A stretch of DNA of 13,248 bases. It comes from Nonomuraea sp. (lineage in GTDB: Bacteria; Actinomycetota; Actinomycetes; Streptosporangiales; Streptosporangiaceae). Location of the stretch: contig JABFVJ010000457.1 of assembly GCA_013362835.1 (NCBI GenBank), positions 1 through 13,248 on the forward strand, given 5' to 3'. Each line of letters opens with the position of its first letter. Positions within the stretch are counted from its first letter, which is position 1. The position numbers and the translations under genes are program-made. Of the stretch, positions 11,485 through 13,248 are shown piece after piece. Below the pieces are notes generated by a model, which was given only the letters and a program-made list of their open reading frames with translations, was not told the DNA's origin and searched no databases.

Positions 11485-12966
11485 GTGAGCGAGGAACTTC
11501 CAGAGCAGATGCGCATCCGGAGGGAAAAGCTCGACCGCCTCCGCAGCGAGGGCGTCGACCCTTACCCGGTGAACTTCCCCCGTACGGCGACCAACGCCGA
11601 GGTCAGGGAGAAACACCAGGGACTCGCGCCCGACACCGCGACCGGCGAGACGGTCGCCGTCGCGGGCCGCGTCATGCTCAACCGCGTGGGCGGCAAGCTC
11701 TGCTTCGCCACCCTCCGCGACGGCAGCGACGACCTCCAGGTCATGATCTCGCTCGACAGGGTGGGCGAGGAGTCGCTCGCCTCCTGGAAGCGCGACGTCG
11801 ACCTGGGCGACCACGTCGGCGTGATCGGCGAGGTCATCACCTCGCGCCGCGGCGAGCTGTCGATCCTCGCCGACAGCTGGCAGATCACCGCCAAGTGCCT
11901 GCGCCCGCTGCCGGAGAAGCACGTCGGCCTCACCGACCCCGAGGCGCGGGTGCGCCAGCGCTACGTCGACCTCATCGTCAACGACGAGGCCAGGAAGATG
12001 GCCCGCGTGCGCAGCGCCACCGTGCGCGCGGTGCGCGACTTCTGGCACGAGGAGGGCTACCTCGAGGTCGAGACCCCGATGTTGCAGCCCATCCACGGCG
12101 GCGCGGCGGCCCGGCCGTTCAGGACCCACATCAACGCCTACGACATGGAGCTCTACCTTCGCATCGCGATCGAGCTCTACCTCAAGCGGCTCGTGGTCGG
12201 CGGCATCGAGAAGGTCTTCGAGATCAACCGCAACTTCCGCAACGAGGGCGCCGACTCCACGCACAACCCCGAGTTCACCATGCTCGAGGCCTACGGCACC
12301 TACCTCGACTACAACGACATGGCCGACCTGACCCAGCGGATGTACCAGAAGGCCGTCGTGGCCGCCCTGGACACCACGGTGGTCGTCCACGACGGCGTCG
12401 AGATCGACCTCGGCCAGGAGAAGTGGCCCCGGGTCAGGCTCTACGACCTGGTGTCCGACGCGGTAGGCGAGGAGATCACCACCGAGACCACCCTTGAGCA
12501 GCTGCGCAGGATCGCCGACCGCCGCGAGATCCACTGGGACGCGAAGTGGGGCTCGGGCAAGCTCGTGCAGGAGCTCTTCGAGGCCCTGGTCGAGCACACC
12601 CTCGTCCAGCCGACGTTCGTCATGGACTACCCGCTGGAGACCTCGCCGCTGGCCCGCCTCCACCGCGACAACCCGCTGCTGACCGAGAAGTGGGACCTGA
12701 TCGGGTTCGGCACCGAGCTCGGCACCGCCTACTCCGAGCTCAACGACCCGATCGACCAGCGCCACCGGCTGGTGGAGCAGTCGTTGCTGGCCGCGGGCGG
12801 CGACCTCGAGGCGATGCAGCTCGACGAGGACTTCCTTCAGGCCCTCGAATACGCGATGCCGCCCACGGGTGGCATGGGCGCCGGCATCGACCGCATGATC
12901 ATGGCCTTCACCGGCAAGAACATCCGCGAGACCATCCTGTTCCCGCTGGTCAAGCCCACCCACTGA
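11485..12966 (+). CDS. lysS: Lysyl-tRNA synthetase, class II
   Basis: LysS charges tRNA-Lys with lysine in the cytoplasm. The 493-residue length is normal for bacterial LysRS. An N-terminal OB-fold anticodon-binding domain (about 55-150, with VAGRVMLNRVGGKLCFATLRDG) is followed by the class II catalytic core. The core has motif 1 around RSATVRAVRDFWHEEGYLEVETPML, read in two overlapping parts (about residues 174-197), motif 2 FEINRNFRNEGADSTHNPEF (Arg252 in the FRNEG loop) and motif 3 GGMGAGIDRM (Arg470). All three motifs are intact. The GTG at 11485 lacks a Shine-Dalgarno but sits 8 bases after TACGCT, suggesting leaderless translation. In many actinobacteria coaX precedes lysS and lsr2 follows. 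Here a minus-strand secreted-protein gene intervenes, and no lsr2 is found directly after. Confidence 0.97.
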   Translation: MSEELPEQMRIRREKLDRLRSEGVDPYPVNFPRTATNAEVREKHQGLAPDTATGETVAVAGRVMLNRVGGKLCFATLRDGSDDLQVMISLDRVGEESLASWKRDVDLGDHVGVIGEVITSRRGELSILADSWQITAKCLRPLPEKHVGLTDPEARVRQRYVDLIVNDEARKMARVRSATVRAVRDFWHEEGYLEVETPMLQPIHGGAAARPFRTHINAYDMELYLRIAIELYLKRLVVGGIEKVFEINRNFRNEGADSTHNPEFTMLEAYGTYLDYNDMADLTQRMYQKAVVAALDTTVVVHDGVEIDLGQEKWPRVRLYDLVSDAVGEEITTETTLEQLRRIADRREIHWDAKWGSGKLVQELFEALVEHTLVQPTFVMDYPLETSPLARLHRDNPLLTEKWDLIGFGTELGTAYSELNDPIDQRHRLVEQSLLAAGGDLEAMQLDEDFLQALEYAMPPTGGMGAGIDRMIMAFTGKNIRETILFPLVKPTH

Positions 12967-12973
12967 GCGCTCC

Positions 12974-13000
12974 GGCCGTGCCCCTCACCGGGGCACGGCC
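12974..13000. terminator. Bidirectional terminator after lysS
   Basis: GGCCGTGCCCC and GGGGCACGGCC form a perfect 11-bp stem with a 5-base loop. It starts 8 bases after the lysS stop and ends 9 bases before the end of the converging oxidoreductase gene, so it probably serves both. Confidence 0.88.
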
Positions 13001-13008
13001 TTCGCGGT

Positions 13009-13248
13009 TCAGGGCTCCAGCACGAGCCGGCCGCGCACCCCGCCCGCCGCCAGTCGCGCGTGCGCGTCGGCGGCCTTCTCCAGCGGGTACGTCCCCGCCA
13101 CCCGCAACGTCAGCCGCCCGGCCTCCACCAGCCGCACCAGCTCCGCGAGCTGCCCGGCGTGGGAGCGGAAGAAGACGGTCGCCACGTCGATCCCGCGCAG
13201 CGCCACCGGCGCGACCCCGGCCGAGAGCGCCACGAAGGCGCCGCCGTC
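13009..13248 (-). CDS. Zinc-type alcohol dehydrogenase / quinone oxidoreductase, C-terminal end (partial)
   Basis: The last 79 codons of a medium-chain dehydrogenase/reductase are present; the gene continues beyond the window edge. The pattern is typical of the C-terminus of NADPH:quinone reductase-like MDR enzymes. A hydrophobic stretch (FVALSAGVAPVALRGID) leads into VFFRSHAGQLAELVRLVEAGRL, then YPLEKAADAHARLAAGGVRGRLVLEP, the usual closing helix and strand. The catalytic and cofactor-binding parts lie outside the window, so the substrate and zinc dependence are unknown. The frame is open to the window end, and the GTG at 13233 is internal rather than a start. It converges on lysS with a shared terminator. 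Confidence 0.88.
   Translation of the reverse strand, partial: DGGAFVALSAGVAPVALRGIDVATVFFRSHAGQLAELVRLVEAGRLTLRVAGTYPLEKAADAHARLAAGGVRGRLVLEP

Noticed and set aside
11470..12963. 497-codon minus-strand frame opposite lysS
   Set aside because: Antisense shadow; lysS has all three class II synthetase motifs.

Overview
The window is about 13 kb of high-GC actinobacterial chromosome. GTG starts, leaderless promoters, a chaplin-like secreted peptide and a SAM-IV riboswitch all fit an actinomycete. The coaX-lysS order and overall style suggest Streptosporangiales (Nonomuraea- or Streptosporangium-like), but that placement is inference. There are no mobile elements, tRNAs, rRNAs or CRISPR arrays, and it reads as core or near-core chromosome.

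Region 1 (1-4911) has genes in alternating orientation. The 5' part of a complex I subunit D paralogue (nuoD, minus) is divergent from a DoxX-type membrane protein (plus). DoxX converges on a SufS/CsdA-like PLP enzyme (minus), and their stop codons overlap. The PLP gene is preceded by a clear SAM-IV riboswitch with its own promoter, which ties it to sulfur or methionine metabolism. A cytochrome P450 (plus) is transcribed divergently, apparently leaderless. It overlaps tail to tail with a MidA/NDUFAF7-type methyltransferase (minus). In eukaryotes NDUFAF7 methylates an arginine of the NuoD homologue NDUFS2, and that arginine is present in the NuoD encoded here. Four DnaA-box-like sites lie inside the methyltransferase gene, on unusually AT-rich codons.

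Region 2 (4912-5668) holds one small secreted chaplin-like peptide with a strong terminator. It is followed by a 346-base gene-free stretch rich in inverted repeats, one arm of which is also complementary to the ribosome binding site of the next gene.

Region 3 (5669-10806) is a cofactor block. A Rossmann/DUF2520 protein and PanC (pantothenate synthetase) form one pair. Next comes a single ORF fusing NadB (L-aspartate oxidase) to NadC (quinolinate phosphoribosyltransferase), then CoaX (type III pantothenate kinase). These genes feed CoA and NAD synthesis. panD and nadA are not here. A perfect 16-bp-stem terminator ends the block.

Region 4 (10860-13248) has a secreted four-cysteine protein of unknown function (minus), divergent from class II lysyl-tRNA synthetase (lysS, plus, apparently leaderless). 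After a bidirectional terminator comes the C-terminal end of a zinc-type alcohol dehydrogenase/quinone oxidoreductase (minus) that runs off the window.

The points most worth a second look are the SAM-IV-controlled desulfurase-like gene, the NuoD variant (Trp at the quinone-ligand Tyr position) with its nearby MidA homologue, the intragenic DnaA-box cluster, the NadB-NadC fusion that keeps an internal ribosome binding site, and the possible RNA switch upstream of the DUF2520 gene.
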